50,157 nt of DNA, from contig DGQK01000002.1 in assembly GCA_002390745.1 (NCBI GenBank), positions 1-50,157 of the forward strand. The letters run 5' to 3'. This document shows, one piece after another, positions 8,567 to 17,319 of the stretch. The notes under the pieces are model-generated. The model had not been told where the DNA came from and ran no database searches. It saw nothing but the letters and a program-made list of their open reading frames with translations. The DNA comes from Bacteroidetes bacterium UBA4416 (GTDB taxonomy: Bacteria; Bacteroidota; Bacteroidia; B-17B0; Aurantibacillaceae). The first letter of the stretch is position 1; the number at the start of each line of letters is the position of its first letter. Made by a program: the position numbers and the translations under genes.

Positions 8567-9634
8567 ATGAATTTTTTTACCAAAGACAACAAAACCGCTT
8601 TCGAGGCCATTTCTTCCGCCCAGTTTATTGCTTTTGCTCCTATTCTGTTTCAGGCATCCAAAGCGCTGCGTGATTTTGGAATTCTGGAAGCAGTGAGCAA
8701 AAGCGGGGAAGAAGGAATCACACTACAGGAAATATATCCGCAGGTAAAGCTATCGGAATACGGCGCCCGGGTGCTCCTGGAAGCCGGACTGGGTATAGGG
8801 CTCCTGCTGAGGAACAACGATAAATATACGATCACCAAAACCGGGCATTTTATCCTGAATGACCGCATGACCCGGGTGAATATGGATTTTTCGAACGATG
8901 TGTGCTACGAAGGCATGTTCTCGCTTGCCGACAGCATCAAAGAAGGAAAGCCTACAGGATTAAAAGCCCTCGGCGACTGGCCAACGATTTACGAAGGCTT
9001 GTCTATTCTGCCGCAGCCGGCAAAGGACAGCTGGTTTCACTTCGACCATTATTACTCTGACGGTTCTTTTGACCTGGCTCTGAAGCACGTCTTCAAATAC
9101 CATCCGAAACACATCCTGGATATCGGTGCCAACACCGGCAAGTTTACACTGAAGAGCATGGCCAAAGATCCCGATGTGAAAGTGACCTTGCTTGATCTTC
9201 CGATCCAGCTCAATGTGGCCCGGCAAAATATCGAAAAAGCAGGCTACAGCGACCGCGTAGGCTATCACCCGATCGATATCCTGATTGATGCCAACCGTTT
9301 TCCGAAAGGGGCGGATGCCATCTGGATGAGCCAGTTCCTCGATTGTTTCAGCGAAGACGAGATCGTGAGTATCCTGAAACGCTGCCATGAAGCTATTTCC
9401 GACGATGGCCATATTTTTATCATGGAAACGTTCTGGGACAAGCAAAAGTTCGAGGTGGGCGCTTTCAGCCTCCAGATGACCTCTCTCTATTTTACGAACC
9501 TTGCCAACGGCAACAGCCAGATGTACGACAGCGCGGTCTTCAACAAGCTGATCGATAAAGCGGGCCTGAAGATCGTGGAACAGATCGACCAGGTAGGCGT
9601 GAGCCATACGCTACAGATCTGCAAACGTAAATAA
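8567..9634 (+). CDS. SAM-dependent O-methyltransferase (COMT-like)
   Basis: A 355-residue methyltransferase from the ATG at 8567 (MNFFTKDNKTAFEAIS); an in-frame TTG at 8531 is less likely. The N-terminal third looks like the winged-helix dimerisation domain of O-methyltransferase family 2 (LQEIYPQVKLSEYGARVLLEAGL). The Rossmann part has the SAM motif ILDIGANTGKFTLK, then VTLLDLPIQL and WMSQFLDCFSEDE. It is transcribed away from the ammonia-lyase operon from a shared 160-base region, and its stop overlaps the start of the truncated haemoglobin gene. Aryl head-group methylation of the pigment is a natural inference; the true acceptor is unknown. Confidence 0.8.
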   Translation: MNFFTKDNKTAFEAISSAQFIAFAPILFQASKALRDFGILEAVSKSGEEGITLQEIYPQVKLSEYGARVLLEAGLGIGLLLRNNDKYTITKTGHFILNDRMTRVNMDFSNDVCYEGMFSLADSIKEGKPTGLKALGDWPTIYEGLSILPQPAKDSWFHFDHYYSDGSFDLALKHVFKYHPKHILDIGANTGKFTLKSMAKDPDVKVTLLDLPIQLNVARQNIEKAGYSDRVGYHPIDILIDANRFPKGADAIWMSQFLDCFSEDEIVSILKRCHEAISDDGHIFIMETFWDKQKFEVGAFSLQMTSLYFTNLANGNSQMYDSAVFNKLIDKAGLKIVEQIDQVGVSHTLQICKRK

Positions 9635-9999
9635 TGCTCCGCGATATTATATTTCCCTCCGATGTTGAGCTTATGGTGAGAACCTTTTACGGGCGACTGC
9701 TACAGCATGATGAGGTGAAGCCTGTATTTGAAGGGATAGACGTGGAGCAGCACATGCCGCATATGATTGCTTTCTGGGAATTTGTGTTGCTGGATAAGGC
9801 CGGCTATACCACCAATGTATTTGACAAGCACGTGAACCTGCCGCTCAAATCGGAGCATTTTACGCTCTGGCTGGAAACCTTTGAAAACACGGTGCGAAGC
9901 CTCTTTGCAGGCGAAAAAGCGGAGATGGCCATCCAGAGGGCGCAGAGCATCGGCTATTCTTTCCAGCAGAAGCTGAAACACATGGGAAGGTTACAATAA
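9634..9999 (+). CDS. Group III truncated haemoglobin
   Basis: A 121-residue protein with the compact globin fold pattern of the trHb group III (P-type) family: FYGRLLQHDEVKPVF at the start, then HMPHMIAFWEFVLLDKAGY, and LKSEHFTLWLETF, in which the His is the likely haem proximal ligand. The ATG shares a base with the methyltransferase stop (TAATG), so the two are very probably translationally coupled. Family members bind haem and handle oxygen, NO or peroxide. Why one should be tied to an O-methyltransferase is not obvious; see findings. Confidence 0.85.
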   Translation: MLRDIIFPSDVELMVRTFYGRLLQHDEVKPVFEGIDVEQHMPHMIAFWEFVLLDKAGYTTNVFDKHVNLPLKSEHFTLWLETFENTVRSLFAGEKAEMAIQRAQSIGYSFQQKLKHMGRLQ

Positions 10000-10041
10000 C
10001 CACTTAGAACGCATAGAAAATCAAGAATTTGCATGACTGGA

Positions 10042-10068
10042 TACAGGTTGAATTCCTGTGATTTTTTT
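10042..10068 (+). terminator. Weak intrinsic terminator after the haemoglobin gene
   Basis: A short stem (tacagg 10042-10047 / cctgtg 10055-10060, one G-T pair) with a 7-base loop is followed by a run of seven T. Confidence 0.4.
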
Positions 10069-10157
10069 CTTAAATTCGCTCTCCTAAATCCGAAGCCTTA
10101 TTACATGGGTTCTACAACGATGTATACTATGTGCCTGTGTGGTTTAATCAAAACAAC

Positions 10158-13100
10158 ATGAAAAAGTACCCTACATACAACCATCTTAACTTATCTCAAA
10201 TAAGCAAAGACATTTTAAAGTACTGGACGGAAAAAGACACGTTCAGCAAATCCATTTCCACACGCGAGGGAAAAACGCCCTGGGTGTTCTACGAAGGTCC
10301 GCCAAGTGCCAACGGAATGCCGGGCATTCACCACGTGATGGCACGAACGATTAAAGATATTTTCTGCCGCTACAAAACGTTGCAGGGATTCCAGGTGAAG
10401 CGTAAAGCCGGCTGGGATACGCACGGCCTGCCGATTGAGCTGGGCGTGGAAAAAACCTTAGGCATTACCAAAGAAGATATCGGAAACCCGAACAGCAAAA
10501 AATTCATTTCGGTAGAGGATTACAACAAAGCCTGCCGCAAAGAGGTGATGAAGTATACGGACAAGTGGGAGGATGTGACCGCGAAGATGGGCTATTGGGT
10601 AGACATGAGCGACCCTTACATTACCTACGACAACAAATACATCGAAAGCGTGTGGTGGCTGTTGCAGAACCTTTCAAAGAAAGACCTGCTTTATAAAGGC
10701 TACACGATCCAGCCCTACTCGCCTGCGGCGGGAACGGGCTTATCCTCGGCAGAGCTCAACCAGCCGGGATGCTACCGCGATGTGAAAGACAGAACGGCCA
10801 CCGTACAGTTTAAGGTAAGTGGTGAACAGCTGGCAGATTTAAAAGCCAAACTACCCACTGTACACCTGCATACTGACGACCTTTACTTCCTGGCCTGGAC
10901 GACGACCCCGTGGACGCTTCCTTCCAACACAGCGCTGGCTGTAGGCAAAGACATTGAGTACGTGTTTGTGGAAAGCTTCAACCCTTTCACAGGCAGCCCT
11001 CAGACCGTTATACTGGCCAAAGACCTGTTGAACAAGTATTTTTCGGAGAAGCATACCGATGCCAAATTCGAAGACTACAAAGCGGGCGATAAAATTATCC
11101 CTTTCAAGATCACAGGCCATGCCAAAGGCTCCGAGCTGGAAAGCATCCGCTATGAGCAGCTGTTGCCTTTCGTGAAACCGCAAGGCGATGCCTTTCGCGT
11201 AATTACCGGCGATTTCGTTACCACCACCGATGGTACGGGCATCGTCCACATTGCACCGAGCTTTGGCGCGGACGATTTCAGGGTTGCCAAACAAAACGGC
11301 ATCGACTCGCTGACCTTAGTGGATAAGCGCGGACGCTTTGCGCCCGAAGTAAAAGACGGAACCTTCCTGTACGGAGAAGAGTATGTGAAAGAGGCATATC
11401 ATACGGATACGGAAAAGCAAGCGGAATTTGAGAAACAAAAACAACTATTAGAAGCTGCTGGAAAGATCAAGGAGCTGAAAGCTTACCTGAGCGTGGATGA
11501 GCGCATTGTGCTGAAGCTCCAGGAAGAAGGCAAGCTCTTCAAAAAGGAAACGTATGAGCACAGCTACCCGCACTGCTGGCGAACCGACAAACCGGTGCTT
11601 TACTACCCGATGGACAGCTGGTTTGTAAAGGTGGCCGACAACCGCCGGAAGCTGGCTGAGCTTAACATGCAGATCAACTGGAAGCCGGAAGCAACGGGAA
11701 CAGGCCGTTTCGGCAACTGGCTCGACAATGCGCTCGACTGGAACCTGTCGCGCTCGCGCTTCTGGGGCATTCCTATCCCGATCTGGACCAGCGAGGACCG
11801 CAGCGAGCAGACCGTTATAGGCAGCGCGGAAGAACTGAAAAAAGAGATCGACAATGCCATAGCGAAAGGCATGATGACAGAGAACCCGCTGGGCAAATTC
11901 GTGCCGGGCGATTTTAGCAAGGAGAATTACGAGACCTTCGACCTGCACAAACCTTATGCGGATTCTATCTACCTGGAGAAGAACGGTAAAAAACTATTCC
12001 GCGAACCGGACCTGATCGATGTGTGGTTTGACTCGGGCTCTATGCCTTATGCGCAGCTGCACTATCCGTTTGAGAACAAGGAGCTGATCGATCAGAAAAA
12101 ATATTACCCGGCTGACTTTATCGCTGAGGGCGTAGATCAGACACGCGGCTGGTTCTACACGCTGCATGTGATCGGAGCGCTGTGCTTCGATTCCATTGCG
12201 TACAAGAACGTGGTTTCCAACGGGCTCGTGCTGGATAAGAACGGCAATAAGATGAGTAAGCGCCTTGGCAATGCGGTGGATCCTTTTGAAACAATTGATA
12301 AATACGGCGCTGACGCCACACGCTGGTACATGATTGCGAACGCGGCGCCATGGGACAACCTGAAATTCGACGTGGAAGGCATTGCCGAAGTGCAACGCAA
12401 ATTGTTCGGCACGCTTTACAACACCTATGGCTTCTATGCGATGTATGCCAACGTCGATGGGTTTTTGGTGGATGAAATGAACCTTGTTCCTGTGGAGGAG
12501 CGCCCGGAACTGGACCGCTGGATCCTGTCGAAGCTGAACAGCCTGGTGAAAGATGTGACGGAGCAATACGAGAATTTTGAGCCGCACAAAGCAGCGCGCG
12601 ACATCGAAGAGTTTGTGGACGAGCACCTGAGCAACTGGTACGTACGCTTAAACCGCCGCCGCTTCTGGAAAGGCGAGATGAGCGCCGACAAAAAAGCGGC
12701 TTACGAAACGCTGCACGAATGCCTGATGATCGTTGTTCAGCTGATGAGCCCTATCGCTCCGTTCTTCAGCGACTGGATGTACCAAAACTTAACGTCTCCT
12801 ATACGTGAAGAGGCCATCAAAAACAACACTCCGCTGCGCTTTGAGTCTATCCACCTGACCGAGCTGACAAAAACCAGGGAGCACATGATCGACCCGGCCC
12901 TGGAGCAGCGGATGGAGCTGGCACAGAAGATCTCTTCGATGATCCTTTCGGTGCGCAAAAAAGAAAAGCTCAACGTGCGCCAGCCTTTGCAGAAGATCCG
13001 CATCCCGATCCTGGACAGCGAGTTCAGGCAGCATGTGGAAGCGGTGAAGGACGTGATCCTGGCGGAGGTGAACGTGAAAGAGCTGGAGTTTGTAACAGAA

Positions 13101-13649
13101 GAGGAAGCGCACATCGTGAAGAACCTGAAGCTGAACTTTAAAACTCTGGGGAAAAAATGCGGCAAACACATGAAGACGGTTCAGGCGTATGCCAACGACC
13201 ACGGGCCGCTGATCATCAGTGAAATTGAGAAAAACGGACAGTTCAGAATGAATGTGGAAGGCGACGAGATCCTTCTTGAAACAGAAGATGTGGAGATCAT
13301 CCCGGTTGACATTCCGGGCTGGAAGGTGGCCAACAGCGGGCAGATAACTGTTGCGCTGGATGTGACCATCTCCAATAGCCTGAAAGATGAGGGCCTTGCC
13401 AGGGAACTGGTAAACCGGATCCAGAATATGCGCAAGGACAGCGGACTGAACGTCACGGACAAAATTTTGGTGAAAATTCAACAAAATGACGCCCTCGATA
13501 CCGCCATTAAGAATAATTTGAGCTATATTTGCGCCGAAACTTTAACAGATGATCTGCAAGTGGTACAGAATTTGACATCCACCACGGCAAGTTCGGTTGA
13601 AGTAGATGATCTTGTGTCGACGCTCATTTCGATTGAAAAATTAAATTAA
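10158..13649 (+). CDS. ileS: Isoleucyl-tRNA synthetase
   Basis: A class I synthetase of 1163 residues. The start chosen is ATG 10158 (MKKYPTYNHLNLSQI), which matches how the family begins in Bacteroidota; an in-frame GTG at 10131 would add nine residues. The HIGH region is PGIHHVMARTIKD, the KMSKS loop is KMSKRLGN, and the CP1 editing insertion has the TTTPWTLPSNTALAV motif. The C-terminal anticodon-binding part (WYVRLNRRRFW onwards) is followed by a long extension without a zinc knuckle. Length and KMSKR loop resemble the eukaryotic-like/type 2 branch, some members of which tolerate mupirocin; that is inference only. First gene of a run with a DksA-like gene and lspA. Confidence 0.95.
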   Translation: MKKYPTYNHLNLSQISKDILKYWTEKDTFSKSISTREGKTPWVFYEGPPSANGMPGIHHVMARTIKDIFCRYKTLQGFQVKRKAGWDTHGLPIELGVEKTLGITKEDIGNPNSKKFISVEDYNKACRKEVMKYTDKWEDVTAKMGYWVDMSDPYITYDNKYIESVWWLLQNLSKKDLLYKGYTIQPYSPAAGTGLSSAELNQPGCYRDVKDRTATVQFKVSGEQLADLKAKLPTVHLHTDDLYFLAWTTTPWTLPSNTALAVGKDIEYVFVESFNPFTGSPQTVILAKDLLNKYFSEKHTDAKFEDYKAGDKIIPFKITGHAKGSELESIRYEQLLPFVKPQGDAFRVITGDFVTTTDGTGIVHIAPSFGADDFRVAKQNGIDSLTLVDKRGRFAPEVKDGTFLYGEEYVKEAYHTDTEKQAEFEKQKQLLEAAGKIKELKAYLSVDERIVLKLQEEGKLFKKETYEHSYPHCWRTDKPVLYYPMDSWFVKVADNRRKLAELNMQINWKPEATGTGRFGNWLDNALDWNLSRSRFWGIPIPIWTSEDRSEQTVIGSAEELKKEIDNAIAKGMMTENPLGKFVPGDFSKENYETFDLHKPYADSIYLEKNGKKLFREPDLIDVWFDSGSMPYAQLHYPFENKELIDQKKYYPADFIAEGVDQTRGWFYTLHVIGALCFDSIAYKNVVSNGLVLDKNGNKMSKRLGNAVDPFETIDKYGADATRWYMIANAAPWDNLKFDVEGIAEVQRKLFGTLYNTYGFYAMYANVDGFLVDEMNLVPVEERPELDRWILSKLNSLVKDVTEQYENFEPHKAARDIEEFVDEHLSNWYVRLNRRRFWKGEMSADKKAAYETLHECLMIVVQLMSPIAPFFSDWMYQNLTSPIREEAIKNNTPLRFESIHLTELTKTREHMIDPALEQRMELAQKISSMILSVRKKEKLNVRQPLQKIRIPILDSEFRQHVEAVKDVILAEVNVKELEFVTEEEAHIVKNLKLNFKTLGKKCGKHMKTVQAYANDHGPLIISEIEKNGQFRMNVEGDEILLETEDVEIIPVDIPGWKVANSGQITVALDVTISNSLKDEGLARELVNRIQNMRKDSGLNVTDKILVKIQQNDALDTAIKNNLSYICAETLTDDLQVVQNLTSTTASSVEVDDLVSTLISIEKLN

Positions 13650-13666
13650 ATCTAAGTTTAAGCACC

Positions 13667-14887
13667 ATGGCAAAGAAAATTGTAAAGCCTGCGAAAAAAG
13701 CAAGCAAACCCACCCCTAAGAAAACAGCTGCAAAACCTGCCCCGAAAAAAGCGGCAAAGCCTGCAGCCAAGAAAGTGGTAAAACCTGCTCCGAAAAAGGC
13801 GGCGAAACCTGCTCCGAAAGCTTCAGGCTCAGCTACCAAGGCTAAAAAAACAATAAAACCTGCGCCAAAGCCCGCAGTTAAAAAAGCTGCGGCTAAAAAA
13901 CCAGCACCAAAACCTGTGACAAAAAAATCTGTAAATAAAGCTGCACCAAAAAAAGTGGAGAAGAAAACGGCATCAGCCGCTAAACCTGTTGTAGACAAGA
14001 AAGCGGCTGTAAAAGCTCCGAAAGCCGAGCCTAAAAAAGCGGCCAAAGAGCTGATCAAAGATAAAAAGGCCGGAAAGCCGATTGACGCCATCGCTAAAAA
14101 ATCTGCCGCTGCCTCCAAAAAGGCCGGCAAGCCTGCGAAAAAAGGCAAAAAAAGCGATGATGACGAAGATGAGGACCTCGATCTGGATGAGGAGGAGGAA
14201 GAGGAAGAAGAGGACGACTCTGATGTAGATGTAAAGGACGATTACGAAAAACCGGAAGATGATGACGATGCCGTCATTGACAGCGACCTGGACGGACCTC
14301 CTGTGATGGACCTTGAAGGCGGCGGGATTCCACTGGATGACGATGATGACGATGAAATACCTGAAAAACGCGGACGCGGACGCAGGAAAAAGAATGAAGG
14401 ACGTGTAGCGGGTTCCGAATCCTATATCCGCAACAGGCCTTTGCACATCGACATCACCAAGCCCCTGATCAAAAAGCCGCAGGCTGCACAGCCCAAGCCT
14501 TTTGTGAATACAAAGGATGACAGAAGCCGTTATTCGGACAAGGAGCTGCTGGAGTTCAAAGAGCTGATCCTGGAAAAACTGAAAGAGGCCCAGGCGGATT
14601 TTGACCTGCTGAAGCAAACACTTTCCAATGCCGACAACCACGGTACAGATGACACATCGCCTTCTTTCAAATTACTGGAAGACGGATCGGATGTGCTATC
14701 AAAAGAGGAAACGGCTCAACTGGCTATCCGCCAGGAGAAATACATCGTGAACCTGAAAAACGCGCTGATGCGTATTGAGAATAAGACTTACGGTATTTGC
14801 CGCGTGACAGGCAAACTGATCCCGAAAGAGCGCCTGCGCTCTGTACCTCATGCTACCCTGGGTATCGACGCCAAGCTTAACCAATAA
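13667..14887 (+). CDS. Histone H1-like/acidic/DksA-like three-part protein
   Basis: A 406-residue protein with three distinct parts. Residues 1 to about 160 are almost only Lys, Ala and Pro in KPAPKKAAK-type repeats, as in histone H1 tails and bacterial H1-like proteins. Residues 160 to 230 are a dense Asp/Glu tract. The C-terminal 120 residues are a TraR/DksA-type domain: a coiled coil (LLEFKELILEKLKEAQADFDLLKQ) and a finger region YGICRVTGKLIPKERL, which keeps one Cys where classical DksA has four. It starts 17 bases after ileS and precedes lspA. A DNA-binding tail on an RNA-polymerase-channel protein suggests a transcription regulator that is held on DNA; unproven. Confidence 0.78.
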   Translation: MAKKIVKPAKKASKPTPKKTAAKPAPKKAAKPAAKKVVKPAPKKAAKPAPKASGSATKAKKTIKPAPKPAVKKAAAKKPAPKPVTKKSVNKAAPKKVEKKTASAAKPVVDKKAAVKAPKAEPKKAAKELIKDKKAGKPIDAIAKKSAAASKKAGKPAKKGKKSDDDEDEDLDLDEEEEEEEEDDSDVDVKDDYEKPEDDDDAVIDSDLDGPPVMDLEGGGIPLDDDDDDEIPEKRGRGRRKKNEGRVAGSESYIRNRPLHIDITKPLIKKPQAAQPKPFVNTKDDRSRYSDKELLEFKELILEKLKEAQADFDLLKQTLSNADNHGTDDTSPSFKLLEDGSDVLSKEETAQLAIRQEKYIVNLKNALMRIENKTYGICRVTGKLIPKERLRSVPHATLGIDAKLNQ

Positions 14888-14911
14888 TCAACAACACTCG
14901 CTAAATTTTCT

Positions 14912-14940
14912 AAAAGGCTCCGAAATCGGGGCCTTTTTTT
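14912..14940 (+). terminator. Intrinsic terminator after the DksA-like gene
   Basis: An 11-bp stem (aaaaggctccg 14912-14922 / cggggcctttt 14927-14937, one G-T pair) with loop aaat and a continuing T run. Confidence 0.8.
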
Positions 14941-15432
14941 ATGCGCATGAAAAAATCTGAACATGTAATATTTTTGCACTTAAACGGCTACAAATAACCG
15001 GGTAGCGGCCTTCCCTTTCCCAAATCTGATGCCTGCCGCTAAAAAAGCGGCTTTTAAATCCGGCATGCGATCCATTACTTTGGTGCTATGATCTTCCCTG
15101 CTGCATTGCTGATGCGGGATAATGCGGAACAGGTCTTTCGTACATTCGAGCGGAGTTGAGTGCTACGAGAGAGAGGAAACAAGGAATGCTCCCTGATAGG
15201 TTTAGCTGAAGCAGCCCCTGTTTCCTCCGCATTATCCCACACCAGACCCGGGAAGGTTCTTGCCACAATACCAGGTGGCCTTACTTCCAACCCGGAACGT
15301 TGTTGCGCCGGAATGGCGGCTGGTCTTCAAAAGCCAAATTGACATAAATTTGGGCGGCCTTCCCTAATATTCATCCGTAAATGGCCAAAAAGATTATCTT
15401 TGTCGGGATAATCTTTTGCACCATAAGCGTTT
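14941..15432. other. Intergenic region with hairpins before lspA
   Basis: No convincing gene. It holds a hairpin gccgct-aaaaa-agcggc followed by TTTT (15035-15054), and a 13-bp inverted repeat gggataatgcgga (15116-15128) / tccgcattatccc (15226-15238) about 100 bases apart, with imperfect extension into ggaacag / ctgtttcc. The segment between the arms contains gagcggagttga (15149-15160), related to the repeat at 6827-6859. A probable lspA promoter element ends the region. Confidence 0.5.
15395..15402 (+). promoter_or_regulatory. Probable -7 element of lspA
   Basis: TATCTTTG is a full match to TAnnTTTG, 30 bases before the lspA start. No -33 TTTG at normal spacing. Confidence 0.4.
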
Positions 15433-16131
15433 ATGCTTAAAAAATATAAAATCCCATTAATCACTGTCTTTTCGGTTTTAGTTATTGACCAGTGCATTAA
15501 GCTATACATCAAAGCCAACTATCCTATCGGGGAAGTGTGCCGGGTGTTTGGCGACTGGTTCCGCATTACCTTTACGGAGAACCCAGGCATGGCTTTCGGA
15601 CTGGAGTTTGGTGGCAGCTATGGCAAGATGATCCTCAGCCTGTTTCGTGTGGCGGCAGTCATTGCCGGTGCGTTTTATATTAAAAAGATTGTGAACGACA
15701 AGGAGCACAAGGGCTTTATTATTTGTGTATCGCTTATCCTGGCCGGCGCACTCGGCAATATCCTCGACAGTGCCTTCTATGGCCTTATCTTCGACCGCGG
15801 CTCGGTGCTCGATCCGGCTACAGGCGTTTGGGAAGGCTATGCCGGCGTTGCCGAGTTCAGCTCACATGGCTATACGGGCTTTCTGCAGGGCCATGTCGTG
15901 GATATGTTCTATTTCCCGATTTACCAGGGCACTTTTCCGGAGTGGATTCCCATCTGGGGTGGCGAGTATTTCGAGTTCTTCAGCGCGATCTTCAATGTGG
16001 CCGATATGGCCATCTCTTTCGGTGTAGGCATCATCCTGGTTTCGCAGAAACGCTTCTTCAAAAAAAACAAAGCCAGGGATGACAAGGCTATAGAAGAAGA
16101 AAGCAAACCGACGGAAACACCGGCCATGTAA
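15433..16131 (+). CDS. lspA: Lipoprotein signal peptidase (signal peptidase II)
   Basis: A 232-residue inner-membrane aspartic protease with four hydrophobic segments. The two catalytic Asp residues are in AGALGNILDSAFYG and FNVADMAISFGVG, and ENPGMAFGLEF matches the conserved NxGxAFG region. It cuts prolipoproteins just before the lipid-modified Cys, so it would process the lipoproteins seen elsewhere in the window. The family is usually about 160 to 170 residues; here a loop after the first catalytic Asp (FDRGSVLDPATGVWEGYAG and on) and a charged C-terminal tail make it longer, as is common in Bacteroidota. Confidence 0.93.
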   Translation: MLKKYKIPLITVFSVLVIDQCIKLYIKANYPIGEVCRVFGDWFRITFTENPGMAFGLEFGGSYGKMILSLFRVAAVIAGAFYIKKIVNDKEHKGFIICVSLILAGALGNILDSAFYGLIFDRGSVLDPATGVWEGYAGVAEFSSHGYTGFLQGHVVDMFYFPIYQGTFPEWIPIWGGEYFEFFSAIFNVADMAISFGVGIILVSQKRFFKKNKARDDKAIEEESKPTETPAM

Positions 16132-16165
16132 ATACTAAAACACGTCAAACTGCGTTTGTTAGCTA

Positions 16166-16918
16166 ATGAGGAAGGCTTTATATATTTTTATCGCGTGCCT
16201 GTTTATTCATTCGGCTTACAGCCAGCACAAGGAGGAAAGCGGGGTCAACCTGCCCAAATTCTATAAGAACAAAGTGCATTTTGGTTTCTCACTGGCCTAT
16301 AACAAAACGGATTTCAGGATCCATACCGTCAAAAATTCGGCCTTTCCCGATACCCTTATCGATGGTGTCAAATACGGGATGAAGAGCATCTACACCAAAT
16401 CGGATCCGGGATTTGCCCTGGGCATCATCTCCGATTTCAGGCTGCATGATTACCTGCGCGTCCGCTTTACCCCTAATATCAGCTTTGCCTCACGCAACCT
16501 CGATTATACCCTGCAGAACGACAGGCGCGACAGCACCAAGCTGTTCAGCAAAACCGTCGAGTCTACCTTCCTGCTGTTCCCCATCGAACTGAAGCTGCAA
16601 TCGAAGCGCCTGGATAACTTCGGTGCTTACGTGATCGGCGGCGGCGGTTTTGCCTTCGACCTCGTTTCCAAAAAGAAAGGCGCCAAAGTAGGCGGCACCA
16701 ACCAGCTCAACGATGCAGTGCAGCTTCAGCGCAACGACTACTTCTACAGCGCCGGGGCGGGCGTCGATTTCTACCTCATGTATTTTAAGCTCGGGCTGGA
16801 GCTCAAGGTGCTGAAAGGCACGCAGAACCTCATCAACCCGCTCAACAACATCTTTTCGAAGAGCGTACAGAAGGTGAATTCGCAGATGCTCATTTTCTCG
16901 ATCACGTTCGAGGGTTAG
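16166..16918 (+). CDS. porT: PorT-like outer-membrane beta-barrel protein
   Basis: A 250-residue protein with a signal peptide (MRKALYIFIACLFIHSAYSQ) and alternating beta-strand pattern ending in an aromatic-poor strand (QMLIFSITFEG). Size, the GFSLAYNKTDFRI start, FALGIISDFRLHDYLRVRFTPNISFASR and GLELKVLKGTQNLI resemble PorT, a component needed for type IX secretion. It begins 34 bases after lspA on the same strand. The presence of several T9SS-sorted proteins in the window agrees with this. An unrelated small beta-barrel of the same fold is the alternative, so the symbol is provisional. Confidence 0.7.
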   Translation: MRKALYIFIACLFIHSAYSQHKEESGVNLPKFYKNKVHFGFSLAYNKTDFRIHTVKNSAFPDTLIDGVKYGMKSIYTKSDPGFALGIISDFRLHDYLRVRFTPNISFASRNLDYTLQNDRRDSTKLFSKTVESTFLLFPIELKLQSKRLDNFGAYVIGGGGFAFDLVSKKKGAKVGGTNQLNDAVQLQRNDYFYSAGAGVDFYLMYFKLGLELKVLKGTQNLINPLNNIFSKSVQKVNSQMLIFSITFEG

Positions 16919-17175
16919 AATTTTAAAAATCAACACGGCTAAAACACTCACAATGGTATAGCCTGTTCAATTTTTTGGGCGTGCCGCTACGCGGACAGGC
17001 TTTCCGCTCCAATCTTTTTGCCGAAGAGGCAGGCAAAAAGGATTTCCACTGCAATCCTTCACGCGTCATTCCTAAGATTGGGGAATCTGAATTATGAAGT
17101 CGATTTGCGCGAGGGATGCAAGCGAAAATCCTTTTGCTGGCTCTGAATTATCACCAGAGCGGAAAGATTACACGG

Positions 17176-17191
17176 CCACGATGTATCGTGG
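17176..17191. repeat. Palindrome CCACGATGTATCGTGG
   Basis: Seven-base arms around GT. Member of the CACGAYGYVTCGTG set also found at 17235-17248 and 18968-18981. Confidence 0.55.
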
Positions 17192-17232
17192 TATCGAAGT
17201 GAAGCGCGGCAAAAGATTGCAGCGACAGCCAG

Positions 17233-17250
17233 GTCACGACGCCTCGTGAC
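17233..17250. repeat. Palindrome GTCACGACGCCTCGTGAC
   Basis: Seven-base arms GTCACGA/TCGTGAC around CGCC. Nearly identical to the copy at 18966-18983 on the other side of the FAD gene. Confidence 0.55.
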
Positions 17251-17288
17251 GCGCCCGGATTTTTATGACATCATATGGTTTTCTTCAA

Positions 17289-17319
17289 TTGGCAGTTCCT
17301 CTTTTTTGTCCTAACTTTG
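17289..17319 (+). promoter_or_regulatory. Promoter of the FAD-protein gene
   Basis: TTG at 17289-17291 and TAACTTTG at 17312-17319 with 20 bases between them match the Bacteroidota -33/-7 consensus; the ATG follows 28 bases later. Confidence 0.6.

Noticed and set aside
10105..10161. Short ORF of 18 codons overlapping the ileS start, as a possible leader peptide
   Set aside because: No run of isoleucine codons and no attenuator hairpin follow it; likely chance.
10851..13484. Several long minus-strand ORFs inside ileS
   Set aside because: Shadows of the ileS coding frame; no motifs and inconsistent starts.
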